A stretch of DNA of 64,000 nucleotides. Source: Nostoc sp. CHAB 5834 (GTDB lineage: Bacteria > Cyanobacteriota > Cyanobacteriia > Cyanobacteriales > Nostocaceae). Positions 8,643-19,250 of the stretch are shown here, one piece after another. Each line of letters begins with the position of its first letter. The first letter of the stretch is position 1. The DNA lies in the NCBI GenBank assembly GCA_020829485.1, contig JAIVFU010000008.1, positions 1 to 64,000 of the forward strand, written 5' to 3'. The translations under genes were made by a program, and so were the position numbers. Below the pieces are notes generated by a model. That model did no database searches. It saw only the letters and a program-made list of their open reading frames with translations, and had not been told where the DNA came from.

Positions 8643-11471
8643 ATGTTTAATAAAACCAACGCGAATCAAGGTAGTGGCGCTCAAAAACGAGCATCACTGA
8701 TTTCATCCCAAAAAATAACTGGTAGTGTCATAAAGCTACCAACTAAAACTACTAGTGAAACGGCTAATAATTCTTTATTAAATCAGGCTATTGCCTCTTT
8801 TACAAAACTGGGATTGGCTAAGAAAGCGACTATTTTAGCGATCGCAATCGGTACAATACCAGTATTGGGCATCGGTGCGATCGCTTTTAGCTTTGCCAAC
8901 AAATCAATTACTAAGCAAATTACCCAGTCTCAACAAGCTGAAGCCATTGGCTTAAGTGATAAAGTTAACCGTTTCATGTTGGGACGCTACGGAGATATTC
9001 AGGTAATATCAAGTTTACTTTTTTTGACAAGTCCCCAAGCTAGTGTAAGTATTACCACTCAAGATAAACAAGCAATCCTAGATGGAGTTATCGAAGCCTA
9101 CAAAGCTTATGACAGCGTTGCTGTTTTTAATCGCCAAGGTAACTTGATTGTCCAATCCACAGGCGAACCCCTAGACAACCAAAAAGACCGTACCTACTTT
9201 CAAGAGGCTTTACAAAAAGATACTCCTATTATCAGTAAACCTGAAGCAGCAAAAAATACTGGTGTAGTGAGTATTTATATAGCTGCACCTGTGAAAGAGA
9301 TAAGGACGGGCAAAACTATTGGTGTGGTAAGAGCGCGGATGCCCGTAAAATCTTTAGAGGAAGTCATCAAAAACTACGTAGTCAATGAGCAACAATACCA
9401 TTTACTCGATGCTTCAGGAACAGTTTTCTTGAGTCCACAAAAGGAATTATTAGGGAAAGAGGCAAAAGGAGAGTATTCTAGTTTACCTAAACTGATAGCA
9501 GGCAATAAAGTAGATAGTTTTATAGAAGTTCCCAAAACTGGCAAAAAAGAAGAACTAGTCAGCTACGTACCAGCCACTAAGTTAGATGGTTTACCAGATT
9601 TAAACTGGCAAGTACTTTTATCTACAGACACAGCAATTGTATTTGAGCCGCAAAGACAATTGTTATGGATTATAGCCATCGGTACAGCAGTGACAGCATT
9701 GATTGTAGCTGCGATCGCATCTCGGTTAGCAAAACTTACTACACAGCCAATTTTAAATGCGACTGCGGCATTAGCAAAGCTTGGCCAAGGTAAATTTAAT
9801 ACCCGTCTAGAAATCGAAAGAGAAGACGAATTAGGGCTATTGAGTGCAAATATCAACCAGATGGCCGAACAATTGCAGGTCTTAGTTAAAGAACAAGAAC
9901 TGGACGTTGAAGGGGCAAAACTACTAACAGATATTACCCTACGAATTCGGAAAATTCTCAAAACTGAAGATATTTATCATACAGCAGTAAAAGAAGTTCA
10001 GCGATCGCTAAAAACAGACCGGGTAATCATTTATAGTCTAAATCAAAATACTGGGAATGGCGTTGTCGTTGCTGAATCGGTAACTGATAATTGGCCGGAA
10101 ATGCTCGGAGTTAAAATTGACGATCTTTATTTTCGGGAACGTTATATAGAAACTGATCAGTATGGACAGGTGCAAGCAATTGCAAACATTCATCAAGACC
10201 AAAGCTTGAAAAATGCCGACGGTTACATCCAACTTTTGGAAAAATTTGCTGTCAAAGGTAGTTTGATTGTACCAATTCTTGCCCAAGGACAGCTTTTATC
10301 CTTATTAATTGCTCATCAGTGCCAAACTCCTCGTGTTTGGCAACAGCCGGAAATTGACTTGTTTCAACAGATAGCAACTCAAATTGGCTATGCCTTAGAA
10401 CAAGCCAAGTTATTAGAGAAGATAGAGCAATCTAGAAATGTTGCAGTAATCGGTTCTGACAACGAACGGTATCAAAACGAAATACTGCAACAGCAACTTT
10501 TAGAACTACTCAACAACGTAGAAGGTGCAGCCAGAGGTGACTTGACGGTGCGTGCAGACGTAACGCCTGGGGAAATAGGCACTGTTGCCGACTTTTTCAA
10601 CTCCATTGTAGAAAGCCTCCGAGATATTGTTACCCAAGTTAAAGAAGCTGCTATCCATGTGAATACTGCCATTGGTTCTGACGAAGGAGCCATTCGCCAC
10701 CTAGCAGAGGAAGCACTAACTCAAGCTGCCGAAATCAACCGCACCCTCGATGCTGTTGACCAAATGACCCAATCTATGAAAGCTGTAGCCGAAAACGCCG
10801 AAAAAGCTGCTTTCGTTGCCAATCATGCGGCTCACACCGCCACCAAGAGTGGACACGCGATGGATTTGACGGTACAAAACATCCTGTCTTTGCGAGAAAC
10901 TGTGGGTGAAACTGCTAAGAAAGTGAAACGTTTGGGAGAATCTTCGCAACAAATTTCTCGCGTGGTTTCCTTGATTAACCAAATCGCTATTCAAACTAAT
11001 TTACTAGCCATTAACGCCGGCATTGAAGCAGCACGTGCCGGTGAAGAAGGTCAAGGTTTTGCTGTTGTAGCTGAAGAAGTCGGTGAATTAGCAGTTAGAA
11101 GTGCCGCAGCAACCCAAGAAATTGAACAAATTGTTGAAAATATCCAACGAGAAACCAGTGAGGTGGTACTAGCGATGGAAATAGGCACTACCCAAGTGGT
11201 AGAAGGAACTCGAATTGTAGAGGAGGCTAAACAAAGTCTGAGTGAAATTTTGGATGTATCGCGTGAAATTGATTCCTTAGTGCAGTCGATTTCCACTGCA
11301 ACTGCATCTCAGGTTGAAACATCGCAAAGTGTCAGCCAATTGATGAAAGATATCGCTGCTGTATCACAACGCACTAGCGATTCTTCTCGCCAAGTTTCCG
11401 AATCTCTGCAACAAACCGTAGAGATTTCTCATGAGTTACAAAAGACTGTCGAGGCTTTCAAAGTTAGTTAA
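8643..11471 (+). CDS. Methyl-accepting chemotaxis protein with periplasmic Cache-like domain and GAF domain
   Basis: 942 residues. Order: cytoplasmic N-terminal tail of about 60 residues, TM1 (about 62-84), a periplasmic sensor of about 250 residues with Cache-like features ([27 protein letters not shown]), TM2 (about 338-360), HAMP (about 362-415), GAF (about 427-592), a second HAMP-like helix pair (about 625-680), and the MCP signalling hairpin (about 690-935). The hairpin tip is [20 protein letters not shown], the CheA/CheW contact. The GAF domain lacks an obvious bilin-binding Cys-His in the usual place, so light sensing is not supported. Membrane protein; it should work with the neighbouring CheW and CheA. 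Confidence 0.92.
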   Translation: MFNKTNANQGSGAQKRASLISSQKITGSVIKLPTKTTSETANNSLLNQAIASFTKLGLAKKATILAIAIGTIPVLGIGAIAFSFANKSITKQITQSQQAEAIGLSDKVNRFMLGRYGDIQVISSLLFLTSPQASVSITTQDKQAILDGVIEAYKAYDSVAVFNRQGNLIVQSTGEPLDNQKDRTYFQEALQKDTPIISKPEAAKNTGVVSIYIAAPVKEIRTGKTIGVVRARMPVKSLEEVIKNYVVNEQQYHLLDASGTVFLSPQKELLGKEAKGEYSSLPKLIAGNKVDSFIEVPKTGKKEELVSYVPATKLDGLPDLNWQVLLSTDTAIVFEPQRQLLWIIAIGTAVTALIVAAIASRLAKLTTQPILNATAALAKLGQGKFNTRLEIEREDELGLLSANINQMAEQLQVLVKEQELDVEGAKLLTDITLRIRKILKTEDIYHTAVKEVQRSLKTDRVIIYSLNQNTGNGVVVAESVTDNWPEMLGVKIDDLYFRERYIETDQYGQVQAIANIHQDQSLKNADGYIQLLEKFAVKGSLIVPILAQGQLLSLLIAHQCQTPRVWQQPEIDLFQQIATQIGYALEQAKLLEKIEQSRNVAVIGSDNERYQNEILQQQLLELLNNVEGAARGDLTVRADVTPGEIGTVADFFNSIVESLRDIVTQVKEAAIHVNTAIGSDEGAIRHLAEEALTQAAEINRTLDAVDQMTQSMKAVAENAEKAAFVANHAAHTATKSGHAMDLTVQNILSLRETVGETAKKVKRLGESSQQISRVVSLINQIAIQTNLLAINAGIEAARAGEEGQGFAVVAEEVGELAVRSAAATQEIEQIVENIQRETSEVVLAMEIGTTQVVEGTRIVEEAKQSLSEILDVSREIDSLVQSISTATASQVETSQSVSQLMKDIAAVSQRTSDSSRQVSESLQQTVEISHELQKTVEAFKVS

Positions 11472-11533
11472 GTTTGTCATTTGTTATTTGTCCTTTGCTA
11501 TTTGCTAGTGATCAATGACGAATGACCATGCAA

Positions 11534-11611
11534 ATTTTAGATTTTAGATTTTAGATTTTAGATTTTGGATTGAAATAAAAATCTAAAATCCGCAATCTAA
11601 AATCCAAAATT
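11534..11611 (+). repeat. ATTTTAG heptamer repeat with inverted second half
   Basis: Four perfect ATTTTAG heptamers plus one imperfect (11534-11568), then the complementary ATCTAAAATC text twice (11581-11610). It forms an AT hairpin between the MCP and CheA genes. This is a short tandemly repeated repetitive sequence of the kind described in heterocystous cyanobacteria. Confidence 0.75.
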
Positions 11612-11639
11612 GATTGACCAATGACTAAGGACAAAAACC

Positions 11640-14600
11640 ATGTTACAAGATAAAGAACTAGAAATCCAGATGCAGTTTCTGGAAGAAGCAACTGATTACT
11701 TGAATACCTTAGAAGGGCTATTACTGGAAATCGATACCACCAATCGCATCGATTTGGATAAAATCAATGCTGCACTCCGGGCGGCTCATTCTATCAAAGG
11801 TGGCGCGGGGATGATGGGATTTAAATCTCTAAGTCATTTAGCTCATCGTCTGGAGGATTCCTTTAAAGTTTTAAAAACTAAAAAAAATTCTCTCGAAATT
11901 GATACTCAGTTGCAAAGTTTATTGCTATCTGGAGTTGACTGGCTGCGTCAGATTGTAGAATTGCTTGCAGAAGGAAATGTTGTCGAAGATCAGTGGTTAG
12001 GAACCTTTTGTTACCCAATTTTTGATGAGTTGCACGATCGCTTGGGTGATCCCACCCCTGAAGATGCCTCAACCATGCTATCGCCAGAAGATGGCCAAGA
12101 CGTTATCCCCTTGCTATTTGGCACAGAAGTAGAAGAGTGTTTGCAGCGTCTAGAATCTATATTAGCAGATAGCAAACAGCCCGGATTGCATGAAGAAGTT
12201 GTGATCATGGCTGCTGAATTGGGCGGTTTGGGTGAAATGCTCCAATTGGCAGCTTTTACCAAGCTTTGTGAGTCAGTAACGCAGCAATTGGAAACTGTTA
12301 GTAGTTCGGGCATTCCCGAAATTGCCCGGTTAGCATTGCAAGCATGGCGGCGATCGCAAGCTTTAGTACTGACGAATCAATTAGATAACTTACCTACAGA
12401 ACTTGACTTCAATAGTAGTTATACGCCATCTCAGCCACTATTACCAGCAGAAGTAAAACCACATATTGCCACAGACACAGAAGTAGCGTCAACATCTGTT
12501 TGGCAACCAGAAAACACTAAAGAAAATTGGATTAATCATGAAGCAATTGCTGCTAATTTTACATTTGTAGATGTACAATTTGCCGATGATATTAATGCTG
12601 TCAATGTCACAGAGCATAACACTATATTCTCTAAAGAAAATATTTCTCCAGATGCCAGATATAGCGAAGGTAAAGCAGAGCAAAATGGCGTTGTTAAAGA
12701 GCGAGAAACTCATGATAATAGCGTCCGAGTTCCCAGCAAACAATTAGAGCAAATTAATGATTTATTTGGCGAACTGATTGTCCAGCGAAATGGATTAAAC
12801 TCGCAACTAGAAAGATTACGCAAACTAGTTCGGAACTTAAACCAGCGAGTCCAAGTTCTCGACCGCGAAAACCAGCAATTACGGATAGCTTATAACAAAA
12901 TTTCTACTCAAGCTGGGGTGCAGCTACAAGTTGAAAATAACCAACAAACACAAGGCATAGAGAGAGAATTTGATACTTTAGAAATGAATCGCTATAACGA
13001 TTTAAACCTGCGATCGCAGGAAGTTATGGAAACCATTGTTCAGGTACAAGAAGTAACAACTGACGTTCAACTCAGTGTAGATGATACAGACCAAATTGCT
13101 CGTAAAATAAATAAAACATCCAAACAGTTACAAACAAAGCTAAATCACATCCGAATGCGGCCTCTGTCTGATTTAATTGAACGTTTTCCTAGAGCCTTGC
13201 GCGATTTAAATGTAGAGTATGGGAAAAATGTCCAGTTAAAAATTGAAGGTGGCAATACTTTAATTGAACGCAGCATTTTAGAAGCATTAAATGAACCTTT
13301 AATGCATCTGGTAAGAAACGCTTTCGATCATGGTATTGAAGACTCTAGCACCCGCCGCCTTTTGGGTAAACCAGAACAAGGATTGATTGAAATTACAGCT
13401 AGTCACCGCAGCAATCGCACCCTGATTACTATCCGTGATGATGGTTGGGGTATTTCTTTGGAGAAAATTCGCACCCGCGCCCTAGCAATGGGATTGGATG
13501 CTTCTCTACTCGCTAATGCTAGTGATGAAGAACTATTATCACTAATTTTTGAACCAGGTTTTACCACCTCCGAACAAGTTACAGCATTATCTGGTCGCGG
13601 TGTCGGTATGGATGTGGTTCGTAACAACCTCAAACTGATTCGAGGAGATGTGAAAGTTGATACAGAACCAGGAGTTGGTACTACCTTCACCTTATCAGTA
13701 CCATTTACCCTTTCTGTGGCGCGAGTTCTGCTGGTAGAAATCAACAAAATGCTATTGGCATTTCCCACAGATGTCATTTCAGAAATATCCTTACTCCAAG
13801 ACGAGCGAGTTTTCCAAATGGCAGGTAGCGAAGTCCTAAATTGGCAAGGAAATATGTTGCCACTGATTCGCCTGAATCAATATTTAGAGTTTAATTGCTT
13901 GCGCTACGATCGCTCAGAGTTAGAAACTCCGGCAGCAATTAATGCTAACAGCGTCTTAGTAGTCAAAGGTAATAATCAGCCAGTCGCAATCCAAATAGAC
14001 CGTTGCTGGGGTGAACAGGAAGTTGCTATTCGCCAAGTTGAGGGAAATATACCTTTACCTGAAGGCTTCAGCAACTGCACAATTCTCGGTGATGGTCGAG
14101 TAGTGCCACTAGTTAATATCAATGAGTTGCTGTATTGGATTGCTACAAATCGGCAGACTCCCAAAGGTACTCAATTACCATCAGCAAGATTAAAAACACC
14201 GTTCCTGATATTTGATGAAGAGAAAATATCAGCAGCATCTGTTAAGCAGAAAGGCACAATTTTGATTGTAGATGACTCAATTAACGTTCGCCGCTTTTTA
14301 GCCCTGACCCTTGAAAAAGGAGGGTATCAAGTAGAGCAAGCTAAAGATGGTCAAGATGCCTTAGAAAAACTCCATAGTGGATTGAGAGTTGAGGCAGTTA
14401 TTTGTGATATTGAAATGCCTCGTCTTGATGGTTATGGCTTTTTAGGTAAGGTAAATTCAGACGTTGATACAAAAAATATTCCTGTTGCAATGCTGACTTC
14501 TCGTAGCAGTAATAAACATCGGCAATTGGCGATGCAATTGGGTGCTAGGGCTTACTTTTCTAAACCTTATAATGAGCAAGAATTACTTCATACGCTGGAG

Positions 14601-14642
14601 GAAATAATTCGTACTGTAGCGGAAAAGGGCGCATCTAATTAA
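11640..14642 (+). CDS. CheA-type hybrid histidine kinase with C-terminal receiver
   Basis: 1000 residues. An N-terminal Hpt domain (1-115) has the phospho-histidine H50 in RAAHSIKGGAGMMGF. A second Hpt-like helical region (about 165-235) has no histidine at the site. A variable linker, the dimerisation helices (about 365-490) and the HATPase_c domain (about 520-690) follow, with N560 in HLVRNAFDHGIE and DDGWG and GRGVGMDVV boxes. Then come the CheW regulatory domain (about 690-840) and a receiver (about 875-1000) with phospho-acceptor D923 and K975. This is the kinase of the five-gene cluster. The fused receiver resembles PilL/HmpE-type kinases of cyanobacterial motility loci. Confidence 0.93.
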   Translation: MLQDKELEIQMQFLEEATDYLNTLEGLLLEIDTTNRIDLDKINAALRAAHSIKGGAGMMGFKSLSHLAHRLEDSFKVLKTKKNSLEIDTQLQSLLLSGVDWLRQIVELLAEGNVVEDQWLGTFCYPIFDELHDRLGDPTPEDASTMLSPEDGQDVIPLLFGTEVEECLQRLESILADSKQPGLHEEVVIMAAELGGLGEMLQLAAFTKLCESVTQQLETVSSSGIPEIARLALQAWRRSQALVLTNQLDNLPTELDFNSSYTPSQPLLPAEVKPHIATDTEVASTSVWQPENTKENWINHEAIAANFTFVDVQFADDINAVNVTEHNTIFSKENISPDARYSEGKAEQNGVVKERETHDNSVRVPSKQLEQINDLFGELIVQRNGLNSQLERLRKLVRNLNQRVQVLDRENQQLRIAYNKISTQAGVQLQVENNQQTQGIEREFDTLEMNRYNDLNLRSQEVMETIVQVQEVTTDVQLSVDDTDQIARKINKTSKQLQTKLNHIRMRPLSDLIERFPRALRDLNVEYGKNVQLKIEGGNTLIERSILEALNEPLMHLVRNAFDHGIEDSSTRRLLGKPEQGLIEITASHRSNRTLITIRDDGWGISLEKIRTRALAMGLDASLLANASDEELLSLIFEPGFTTSEQVTALSGRGVGMDVVRNNLKLIRGDVKVDTEPGVGTTFTLSVPFTLSVARVLLVEINKMLLAFPTDVISEISLLQDERVFQMAGSEVLNWQGNMLPLIRLNQYLEFNCLRYDRSELETPAAINANSVLVVKGNNQPVAIQIDRCWGEQEVAIRQVEGNIPLPEGFSNCTILGDGRVVPLVNINELLYWIATNRQTPKGTQLPSARLKTPFLIFDEEKISAASVKQKGTILIVDDSINVRRFLALTLEKGGYQVEQAKDGQDALEKLHSGLRVEAVICDIEMPRLDGYGFLGKVNSDVDTKNIPVAMLTSRSSNKHRQLAMQLGARAYFSKPYNEQELLHTLEEIIRTVAEKGASN

Positions 14643-14660
14643 CTTATTTGTGGTGAATTT

Positions 14661-15110
14661 ATGGTAACTGTAACATTGACAGCTGTTGCTACTGCGATCG
14701 CAACTACACTTTGGACTAAAGCACAAGAGAAAATCGGCGAAAATATTGGTGATGCTACATGGACGCTAGGTGGCAAGTTAATAGAAAAGCTCCGCCAGAA
14801 GAATAAATGGCCATTATTCACCAGTGCTGTAGAAGCAAATGAACTGCAACGATTAGATTATGGTCAAGCAGTGCTAGAACTGAAAGCCGCAGCAGAGGCA
14901 GACCCAGAAATTGCTCAAGCTGTTGTGGATGTGGAAGCAGCAGTCAACAATGACCAGTCTGAGACTGCTAAGGAAATTAAAAAATTAGTAGAAGAAATTA
15001 AATCTCAACCGTCAGTTGTCAACAACTTTGCCAAGTTAGCAGATAACCTTACTGTAAAGGAAGGTGGAATAGCTGGTCAATCAATCAATATTGGGACATA
15101 TAACAACTGA
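14661..15110 (+). CDS. Small N-terminal-type domain protein, in frame with downstream NACHT gene
   Basis: 149 residues, no named family. Starts MVTVTLTAVATAIATTLW, then an amphipathic region (GENIGDATWTLGGKLIEKLRQK) and helices, ending GGIAGQSINIGTYNN. Such segments are found in cyanobacteria at the front of NTPase or repeat proteins. Its TGA stop (15108-15110) is in exactly the same frame as the NACHT protein that follows, and the 23 codons between it and the next ATG are open. So this may be the N-terminal domain of one 1254-residue protein cut by a nonsense codon, or a genuine small partner protein translated just before it. Confidence 0.6.
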   Translation: MVTVTLTAVATAIATTLWTKAQEKIGENIGDATWTLGGKLIEKLRQKNKWPLFTSAVEANELQRLDYGQAVLELKAAAEADPEIAQAVVDVEAAVNNDQSETAKEIKKLVEEIKSQPSVVNNFAKLADNLTVKEGGIAGQSINIGTYNN

Positions 15111-15179
15111 CTACAGCCGTCCCCAGGGGAGGATGGGACAAAGTTAACTCCCGATGACTGGCGTGAAGTTTGCACCGCA

Positions 15180-18100
15180 ATGCTGAAAAGTCAGCAGGAG
15201 GCTGCAAGACTCAGACGCGAAGCTACAGAACAAGGTTTTGAAATTAACGTTTATGTTCCCTTGGGCTTGGTGGAACGCAAACAACAGCAACGCCGACAGC
15301 TAAATGAAGATCGAGATAAAGAGGATGTCTATAAGTTAAGCGAAGAAGTCATTGTCAAAACCTATGAACATAACGCATTTATCACAGAAGTGATAGCACA
15401 ACAAGCACAAGGAGACAAAAAGCATGTTGCTATCATCGGCGAACCGGGAGCAGGTAAGACAACTTTATTGAGTACCATTGCTTCCTTTGTTAAAGACAAA
15501 ACTCAAGATTTAGTTATCTATATTTCTCTCGCCAATTTACAGGGAAGAACCATTGAGGACTATTTACTTAAGCAATGGCTTCCTGAAGCGATGAGATTAG
15601 TTAAATCTGATATTGTCGTTACACCAAAAGTTGAACGTCAATTAATTGAGTGTTTTAGTAAGGGGGGAGTTTGGCTACTGTTAGATGGTGTGGATGAAAT
15701 AGGTGAAAATTCACCTGTGCAAGCATTAGCAAAAATTAATCAAGAACTGACAGCATCTCTGAGACAGGCGCGGGTGGTATTAACTTGTCGGTTAAATGTT
15801 TGGGATGTCAAGGTTAATAATACACTCTCAGGATTTGATACTTATAAAACGCAAGAGTTCAAACCAGAACAAATTGATGACTTTATTCAGCAGTGGTTTG
15901 AGTGTGCTAAGGATTCCCAAAAAGGGGAGACACTAAAAGCCCAATTAAAAGAAAATAAACATGAAAATATTTGTAAATTGGTTAAAAATCCTCTCCGTTT
16001 GTCGCTGTTGTGTCAGACTTTTTATCTGGATAAGCATGGGGAATTACCAGAAACGAAAGCTGCACTTTACCAGAGGTTTACCCGCTATTTTTATGAATGG
16101 AAATCAGAGTTATTTCCTGATTTATATCAATCTGATGATTTAAAGGATGAATTACACCACGTTTTAAGCAAATTAGCTTTTGCAGGCATTAACAGCAGTG
16201 CGAGGTTTCGCTTGCGGCGGAGTTTAGCACGTCAAGAAATGGGTGAAAAACTGTTTAAATTAGCCCGTGATGTTGGTTGGTTGAATTTGGTAGACAGAGT
16301 AACGGAAAGTGAGGAAGAAGTTTATGCTTTCTTTCATCCTAACTTTCAGGAATATTTTGCAGCGTTCACAGTGAGTGATTGGCAAGATTTTCTTAATGAT
16401 GTTCCTGACAACCCAACACGAGGAACTTATCGAATCTTTGAACCGCAATGGAAGCAAACAATATTATTTTGGTTAGGGCGACCAGAAGAAAACCTTAAAC
16501 AGCAAAAGCAACAGTTTCTCGACGCTTTAGTGAACTTTAAAGATGTATGTGGTAAAGAGAATAGAGAAGATGTAGATAAAGGTTTTTATGAATATCGCGC
16601 CTATTTTTTAGCAGCCGTAGGAATTTGTGAATTTAATGATTATGGGCAAATAAATGAAATAATAGATAATATTGTCAAATGGACTATTAATAATTGCCTA
16701 TTGACAGAGGAAGCTAGAGCATTAATACAAGAGATGCCGCGCACCGAAACAATTGATATTTTAGTAAGGCATCTATTAAATTTAGCAGATAATTTAGCAA
16801 ATAAGCCAAAAGAAATACGTTTTTATTACTTAAACAATCTTAGCGAAGCAATATCTAGTTTAGAAAAAATTGCTATAGGTAATGAAAAGGCTATTAATGC
16901 CTTAATCAAATTGCTTCACTCAGAGTATGTAACTGAAAACGAATCCTGTCTCAATAAAGTAGTAATGGCATTAAATCAAATTTGTACAGTTAAAGAAAAT
17001 AATATTAATGCTTTATTAACTTTTTGGGAGTCACAAGGTAAAAATAAATATAAACTCATACAACTAATAGAAAAATTAAGGAAAAAAGGTAGGGAGGATA
17101 AACAAATCATTCGTATTTTAATAAATATGATTAAACCAGAAGATATGTATGGCTACAATCACTGCCAAACAGAAGAGAGGTTAAGGGAAGTACAAAATAA
17201 CCCAGTACTGAATGCCCTAGTACAATTATTGAATTTAAAATGTGTATCTGATAAAACCATTGGGGAAGCAGCATCTAAATTAGTAAAAAATGAGCCAAAT
17301 AATCAAATAGGAATTGATGCCTTAGTAGAATTACTAGAATTAGCTGACGTAGATACGGACATCCATAGGTTAGCGGCATATAGTTTACGGACAATTGAGT
17401 TAGGTAATCAAAAAGCCATTGATGCTTTAGTAAGACGGCTACAGTTAATGGATGCTGATGAAGATACTCTTTGTGAAGTAGTAAATAGCTTAGGCTACAT
17501 AGGTAAAGGAAATAAAAAAGCCATTGATGACTTAGCGAAATTGTTAGATTTGAAAAATATAGATGACTATACTTGTCGCTTAGTAGCGGAAAGCTTAGGA
17601 AAAATTGACCCAGGTAATCAAAAAGCAATTGATGCATTAGCAAATTTGCTAGCTTCAGAAGATATGGATGAAAATATGCTTAGGTTAGTGGCAGAAAACT
17701 TAGGCAAGATTGACCCAGGAAATGAAAAAGCGTTAGAGACTTTAATAAAACTACTTGACTCAACAGATGAAAATAACGGTATCTATTGGTTAGTGCCAGA
17801 TAGCTTGAAACAAATCTTGCAAAAAAATCAGCTTAAAAGTGTTGTCACCAAGTTAAGCAGCAACTTAAATAGTTCTCAATTATCCAATTATATTTATCAA
17901 GATGTCCTCAAGCATTGCGCCCAAAATATGAATTACCCAGATTTCTACAATGCATGTAATCAGGGTAAGAATGAAGAAGTCAGCTTGAATCATCTTAGTT
18001 CAATCCAATGCTTGCAAGCTGCAATTAACGATGACAGCCAACTTTGCCAAAGTATCGACTTAATCTGCATCGACACTAGCAAGTTCATCGATCCAGATAA

Positions 18101-18425
18101 CCCATCAGGCAAAATTTACACGGCAATTGTCAAAACTGGCTCTGGCTATCCTAAATGCGAAGATGGCACACCGAAAACAATGATGGAACTACAAACCTAT
18201 TGGGAACTGCTAGAAACTGACAAGCGGGTGGTTTTAGTGTTTCATTCAGGTTCAACTAATAATATGGTTAGCGTGACATACAGCGATCGCTTTCTCAGTG
18301 ACATTAGCAAGTTTGAGGGAGCGATTTGTTTTATGAGCAACCCCATACCAAATCACAACACTCTCAAATTCTTTCCACCCAATCAGCCGATTGACGAAAT
18401 CTTAGAATGGTTGCGGCGTAGTTGA
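15180..18425 (+). CDS. NACHT-family STAND NTPase with HEAT-like repeats
   Basis: 1081 residues from ATG 15180. The N-terminus has the EINVYVPLGLVERKQQQRR motif common before cyanobacterial NACHT modules. The NACHT domain follows (about 80-400): Walker A GEPGAGKTTL (about 86-95), Walker B VWLLLDGVDE (about 163-172), then LTCRL and NPLRLSLLCQ. Degenerate HEAT-like repeats of about 40 residues follow (about 560-890; NQKAIDALV/LGKIDPGN units). An alpha/beta C-terminal domain begins around 930 (ICIDTSKFID). Such proteins are NLR-like and often act in phage defence or signalling. No good Shine-Dalgarno precedes the ATG, and the open frame continues upstream to the TGA at 15108, so the true start may be lost. 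Confidence 0.85.
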   Translation: MLKSQQEAARLRREATEQGFEINVYVPLGLVERKQQQRRQLNEDRDKEDVYKLSEEVIVKTYEHNAFITEVIAQQAQGDKKHVAIIGEPGAGKTTLLSTIASFVKDKTQDLVIYISLANLQGRTIEDYLLKQWLPEAMRLVKSDIVVTPKVERQLIECFSKGGVWLLLDGVDEIGENSPVQALAKINQELTASLRQARVVLTCRLNVWDVKVNNTLSGFDTYKTQEFKPEQIDDFIQQWFECAKDSQKGETLKAQLKENKHENICKLVKNPLRLSLLCQTFYLDKHGELPETKAALYQRFTRYFYEWKSELFPDLYQSDDLKDELHHVLSKLAFAGINSSARFRLRRSLARQEMGEKLFKLARDVGWLNLVDRVTESEEEVYAFFHPNFQEYFAAFTVSDWQDFLNDVPDNPTRGTYRIFEPQWKQTILFWLGRPEENLKQQKQQFLDALVNFKDVCGKENREDVDKGFYEYRAYFLAAVGICEFNDYGQINEIIDNIVKWTINNCLLTEEARALIQEMPRTETIDILVRHLLNLADNLANKPKEIRFYYLNNLSEAISSLEKIAIGNEKAINALIKLLHSEYVTENESCLNKVVMALNQICTVKENNINALLTFWESQGKNKYKLIQLIEKLRKKGREDKQIIRILINMIKPEDMYGYNHCQTEERLREVQNNPVLNALVQLLNLKCVSDKTIGEAASKLVKNEPNNQIGIDALVELLELADVDTDIHRLAAYSLRTIELGNQKAIDALVRRLQLMDADEDTLCEVVNSLGYIGKGNKKAIDDLAKLLDLKNIDDYTCRLVAESLGKIDPGNQKAIDALANLLASEDMDENMLRLVAENLGKIDPGNEKALETLIKLLDSTDENNGIYWLVPDSLKQILQKNQLKSVVTKLSSNLNSSQLSNYIYQDVLKHCAQNMNYPDFYNACNQGKNEEVSLNHLSSIQCLQAAINDDSQLCQSIDLICIDTSKFIDPDNPSGKIYTAIVKTGSGYPKCEDGTPKTMMELQTYWELLETDKRVVLVFHSGSTNNMVSVTYSDRFLSDISKFEGAICFMSNPIPNHNTLKFFPPNQPIDEILEWLRRS

Positions 18426-18435
18426 TTATATTTAT

Positions 18436-18826
18436 CTGTTGGTAACAACAGCTTGTCCATTCCTTATCAACACAAGTTGTTTCGTTACGAACGCTTATCC
18501 GTTGGTAACGAAAACTTGTCCGTTCGTTACCAACACAACTTGTTTCGTTCAGAACGCTTGTCCGTTCGTTAACAACACAACTTGTTTCGTTCAGAACGCT
18601 TATGCGATCGTTAACAACACAACTTGTTTCGTTCAGAACGCTTATGCGATCGTTAACAACGCTTAAGCAAAGCTTATCAATCAAGTTGTTTCGTTCAGAA
18701 CGCTTGTCTATCTATCGCAACGCTTATCCGATCGTTAACAACGCTTAAGCAAAGCTTATCAATTAAGTTGTTTCGTTACCAGAGCTTATCTATTTGTGGC
18801 AAACGCTTATGCGATCGTTACCACAG
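18436..18826 (+). repeat. Degenerate 42-bp tandem repeat array
   Basis: Repeated units of about 42 bp (core ACAACTTGTTTCGTTCAGAA) start near 18531, 18573 and 18615 with exact 42-bp spacing. More diverged units lie on both sides, including a second unit type with GCTTAAGCAAAGCTTATCAA at 18661 and 18743. Because 42 is divisible by 3, frames on both strands stay open through the array and give spurious 14-residue repeat proteins. There are no unique spacers, so this is not CRISPR. It lies just after the NACHT gene. Confidence 0.8.
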
Positions 18827-19007
18827 TTTAAAAACATCCTCTAAAACGATCGCAAATAACGATTTCTACAATGGGCTACGCCTACGTGCAATTTTGCTTC
18901 TGCCAATTTTCGCACTATATTATCATGATTGTGGAAGCGCGATCGAGTCAACTTCGGGTACTTTAGATTAGCTCACACAACTGCTGCACAAGTTTTAGAG
19001 GTTTTTT

Positions 19008-19250
19008 ATGAACAAGAGGGTAACAGTTGTATTTGACGGGGGTGTTTTGCGCCCAGATGTCCCTTTAGATTTAGCACCTAACACGCGTTATGTAATTACA
19101 ATTCAAGAGTTGAAGGAAACATCATTCGGGGATGCTTGGGATGTCCTGGAAGCGATCGCTGGAACTGTTGACGCACCAGAGGATTGGTCTAGCGAACACG
19201 ATCATTATTTGTATGGTACACCGAAGAAGGCAACTCCAGACAATCCATGA
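19008..19250 (+). CDS. AF2212-like antitoxin
   Basis: 80 residues. Starts with an N-terminal beta segment (RVTVVFDGGVLRPDVPLDL), which is the DUF104/AF2212-like antitoxin pattern, and ends with the tail HDHYLYGTPK often seen in cyanobacterial partners of PIN toxins. Its stop overlaps the start of the PIN gene by 4 bp (ATGA), a classic toxin-antitoxin arrangement. It should bind and silence the PIN RNase and repress the operon. Confidence 0.78.
   Translation: MNKRVTVVFDGGVLRPDVPLDLAPNTRYVITIQELKETSFGDAWDVLEAIAGTVDAPEDWSSEHDHYLYGTPKKATPDNP

Noticed and set aside
8643..11471. Cyanobacteriochrome photoreceptor in the MCP
   Set aside because: One GAF domain is present, but I see no conserved Cys-His bilin site.
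12011..13777. Long minus-strand frames inside the CheA gene
   Set aside because: They mirror the coding phase of the plus-strand gene and show no protein features.
15108..15110. Selenocysteine or programmed recoding at the TGA
   Set aside because: No SECIS-like hairpin seen just after it and no selenoprotein family involved; a nonsense mutation or two separate genes is simpler.
18364..18684. Genes encoding 14-residue repeat proteins on either strand
   Set aside because: The frames stay open only because the DNA repeat is 42 bp long; start sites and context do not support translation.
18436..18826. CRISPR array
   Set aside because: The repeats run head to tail with conserved text between them; there are no unique spacers of even length and no cas genes.
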